A stretch of 33,949 nucleotides of DNA from positions 1 through 33,949 of the forward strand of contig CANQKC010000033.1 of assembly GCA_947624305.1 (NCBI GenBank). Direction: 5' to 3'. Positions within the stretch are counted from its first letter, which is position 1. Each line of letters opens with the position of its first letter. The DNA comes from an uncultured Monoglobus sp. Its GTDB lineage: Bacteria > Bacillota > Clostridia > Monoglobales > Monoglobaceae. The notes beneath the pieces were generated by a model. It did not search any database. It was not told where the DNA came from and saw only the letters and a program-made list of their open reading frames with translations. The position numbers were made by a program, and so were the translations under genes. Positions 32,094-33,949 of this stretch are shown here, piece by piece.

Positions 32094-33949
32094 TTAAGAA
32101 CGCTGACTGTCTTTACCGTCGTTTGATTTCTTGAAAGCCCATGCCGCGCCGAAAGCCAGGCTCATCGCCAGCATGATCCACAATCCCGTTCTGCTCTCGT
32201 CTCCGGTCTTCGGGGTCGTTCCCTGCGCCGGGCCGTTAACATATCTGCCGTTGTTGTAGGCGTCGCCGTTTGTCGACGAAGAGTTGGTTCCGTCCTCGCT
32301 TGTCAGCGACGCGGGATTGTTGTAATCGTCGCCCTGGGTTCCGCTGCTTCCCTCGGAATCATCGGGAGTTCCGGGGCCTCCGGGGCCGCCCGGGCTGCCG
32401 GGCGTTACGCCTTCCGGAACGGGCGTCTCGGTGGGCGCGGGCGTTTCGGTCGGAACCGGAGTGGGTGCCTCGGTCGGCGCCGGCGTCTCGGTAGGCGCGG
32501 GCGTCACTTCCGGAGTTGAAGCCGGAGTGGGAACGGGCGCGAAGGTCGGCGTTGTTCCGAACGAAGGCGTTCCCGAGATAAACGGCAGCGAAGGCCGTCT
32601 TGTCGGTGTCGGTGTAGGCGTGGGTGCCTCGGTCACTACCGGCGTAGGTGTCGGCGCTTCCGTTACCACAGGCGTCGGTGTAGGCGCCTCGGTTACTATC
32701 GGTGTAGGTGTAGGCGTAGGCGCTTCGGTCGGCGGCGGCGGAGGCGGAATATACGGCGTAGGCGTGGGTGCCTCTGTCACTACCGGAGTTGGCGTAGGAG
32801 CTTCCGTTACCACAGGCGTAGGCGTAGGCGCCTCGGTTACTATCGGTGTAGGCGTAGGCGCTTCGGTCGGCGGCGGTGGCGGCGGAATATACGGTGTAGG
32901 CGTCGGTGCTTCCGTAACTACCGGAGTTGGCGTCGGAGCTTCCGTTACCACAGGTGTGGGCGTCGGAGCCTCTGTCACTACCGGCGTAGGTGTCGGGCCC
33001 TCTGTTACCACAGGCGTCGGTGTAGGCGCTTCCGTTACTATCGGTGTAGGCGTAGGCGCTTCGGTCGGCGGCGGTGGCGGCGGAATATACGGTGTAGGCG
33101 TCGGTGCCTCGGTCACTACCGGAGTTGGCGTGGGTGCTTCCGTTACCACAGGTGTGGGCGTCGGAGCCTCCGTAACTACCGGCGTAGGTGTCGGGCCCTC
33201 CGTTACCACAGGCGTCGGTGTAGGCGCCTCTGTCACTATCGGTGTAGGCGTAGGCGCTTCGGTCGGCGGCGGCGGAGGCGGAATATACGGTGTAGGCGTC
33301 GGAGCCTCGGTTGGCGTCGGCGTAGGTGTCGGCGCTTCTGTCGGCGTCGGCGTGGGTGTCGGCGCCTCGGTAGGTGTAGGTGTAGGCGCAGGTGTCTCGG
33401 TCACTACCGGTGTCGGCGGCGGTGGCGGCGGTGGCGGCGGTGTTGCCGTAGGCGTCGCTGTGGGTGTCGCCGTCGGTGTAGGCGTCGGTGCCTCGGTCGG
33501 CGTCGGCGTAGGTGTCGGCGCTTCGGTCGGTGTAGGTGTAGGCGTCGGTGCCTCGGTCGGCGTCGGCGTAGGTGTCGGTGCCTCGGTAGGTGTAGGTGTA
33601 GGCGTCGGCGCAGGTGTCTCGGTCACTACCGGTGTCGGCGGCGGCGGAGGCGGAATATACGGCGTAGGCGTCGGTGCCTCGGTCGGCGTCGGTGTAGGCG
33701 TCGGTGCCTCGGTAGGCGTCGGTGTAGGCATCGGTGCCTCGGTCGGCGTCGGCGCAGGTGTCGGCACCTCGGTTGGCGTCGGCGTGGGTGTCGGTGCCTC
33801 AGTTGGCGTCGGCGTAGGTGTCGGTGCCTCGGTGGGCGTCGGCGCAGGTGTCGGCGCTTCGGTCGGCGTCGGCGTGGGCGTCGGTGCCTCGGTAGGCGTC
33901 GGCGTAGGTGTCGGTGCCTCGGTCGGCGTCGGCGTAGGTGTCGGCGCTT
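32094..33949 (-). CDS. Pro/Thr-rich surface protein with TPKTG sorting signal, 5' end missing
   Basis: The frame is open to the right edge, giving at least 618 codons with no genuine start in the window; a GTG at 33767 lies inside the repeats and should not be taken as the start. The visible protein is almost wholly a Pro/Thr stalk: [10 protein letters not shown] units, [10 protein letters not shown] units and five YIPPPPPP spacers. A less regular Pro/Thr/Glu segment and a Gly/Ser-rich linker follow. The C-terminus is a sortase signal: TPKTG (32202-32216), a hydrophobic helix ([16 protein letters not shown]) and the charged tail [12 protein letters not shown]. The sortase gene follows by 13 bases. 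The functional N-terminal domain lies outside the window. Confidence 0.88.
   Translation of the reverse strand, partial: APTPTPTPTEAPTPTPTPTEAPTPTPTPTEAPTPAPTPTEAPTPTPTPTEAPTPTPTPTEVPTPAPTPTEAPMPTPTPTEAPTPTPTPTEAPTPTPYIPPPPPPTPVVTETPAPTPTPTPTEAPTPTPTPTEAPTPTPTPTEAPTPTPTPTEAPTPTPTATPTATPTATPPPPPPPPPTPVVTETPAPTPTPTEAPTPTPTPTEAPTPTPTPTEAPTPTPYIPPPPPPTEAPTPTPIVTEAPTPTPVVTEGPTPTPVVTEAPTPTPVVTEAPTPTPVVTEAPTPTPYIPPPPPPTEAPTPTPIVTEAPTPTPVVTEGPTPTPVVTEAPTPTPVVTEAPTPTPVVTEAPTPTPYIPPPPPPTEAPTPTPIVTEAPTPTPVVTEAPTPTPVVTEAPTPTPYIPPPPPPTEAPTPTPTPIVTEAPTPTPVVTEAPTPTPVVTEAPTPTPTPTRRPSLPFISGTPSFGTTPTFAPVPTPASTPEVTPAPTETPAPTEAPTPVPTETPAPTETPVPEGVTPGSPGGPGGPGTPDDSEGSSGTQGDDYNNPASLTSEDGTNSSSTNGDAYNNGRYVNGPAQGTTPKTGDESRTGLWIMLAMSLAFGAAWAFKKSNDGKDSQRS
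32590..33949 (-). repeat. Nested Pro/Thr-coding tandem repeats
   Basis: Basic 30-bp units encode [10 protein letters not shown] or [10 protein letters not shown]. They are arranged in larger modules, each ending in a YIPPPPPP spacer (on the plus strand each shows GGAATATACGG near 32745, 32882, 33081, 33279 and 33650). Two modules, about 32880-33080 and 33080-33280, are nearly identical, indicating recent duplication. The rightmost part is the plain 30-bp unit also found at the left edge. Confidence 0.9.

Noticed and set aside
33767..33767. GTG as the start of the right-hand surface protein
   Set aside because: It is a Val codon inside the repeat without a ribosome-binding site or signal peptide, and the frame continues to the window edge.
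1..33949. Window as a complete circular plasmid
   Set aside because: It carries single-copy essential division genes and no replication or partition genes, and the ends do not join in frame.

Overview
The window looks like a chromosomal contig from an endospore-forming, low-to-mid GC Gram-positive of the class Clostridia (an Oscillospirales-like or related gut anaerobe is my guess; I cannot place it more finely). The evidence is the content: a sigF/spoIIA operon, spoVA genes, dipicolinate synthase genes, spmAB, a Firmicutes-type division and cell-wall (dcw) cluster whose MurE carries the DNPR motif of meso-diaminopimelate enzymes, and sortase-anchored surface proteins.

Layout, left to right. 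(1) 1-7314, minus strand: most of a giant secreted von Willebrand A (vWA) surface protein, open at the window edge inside a 30-bp [10 protein letters not shown] repeat, with a 0.4-kb leader behind a strong promoter. (2) 7770-9220: an AT-rich patchwork holding two gene-tail remnants and a 1.13-kb block bracketed by imperfect 28/29-bp direct repeats. That block contains a promoter, a structured RNA with two similar lobes, a terminator and an AT-rich gene for a PBECR4-like nuclease-family protein. (3) 9228-10436: an RtcB-type RNA ligase with a consensus sigma-A promoter. (4) 10661-14082, minus strand: spoIIAA-spoIIAB-sigF-spoVAC-spoVAD-spoVAE. (5) 14259-15963, plus strand: a palindrome, a probable small RNA gene, then dpaA-dpaB. 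(6) 16098-29751, minus strand: mraZ-rsmH-ftsL-like-spoVD/ftsI-murE-murF-mraY-ftsW/spoVE-murG-murA-divIB, ending at a strong terminator. (7) 30168-31291, plus strand: spmA-spmB. (8) 31331-33949, minus strand: a Pro/Thr-rich surface protein with a TPKTG sorting signal, open at the right edge, followed by its class B sortase gene.

How the genes work together. The dcw genes make and polymerise the peptidoglycan precursor and drive septation. The spoIIA operon supplies the anti-anti-sigma, anti-sigma and sigma-F switch that starts forespore transcription after the polar septum forms. DpaAB makes dipicolinic acid in the mother cell, SpoVAC/AD/AE move it into the spore core, and SpmA/SpmB support core dehydration. 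The two flanking surface proteins use the same Pro/Thr repeat as a wall-spanning stalk, and the sortase next to the right-hand one presumably anchors it.

The best candidate for an undescribed system is the RNA-plus-PBECR4 module at about 8.16-9.10 kb. Its layout (promoter, repetitive structured RNA, terminator, RNase-family gene) resembles a type III toxin-antitoxin locus, but I do not recognise the RNA. A second probable small RNA with two GCAA-capped hairpins lies between spoIIAA and dpaA. Both window ends lie in the same repeat in the same orientation, so the window probably ends there because assembly failed in the repeat.
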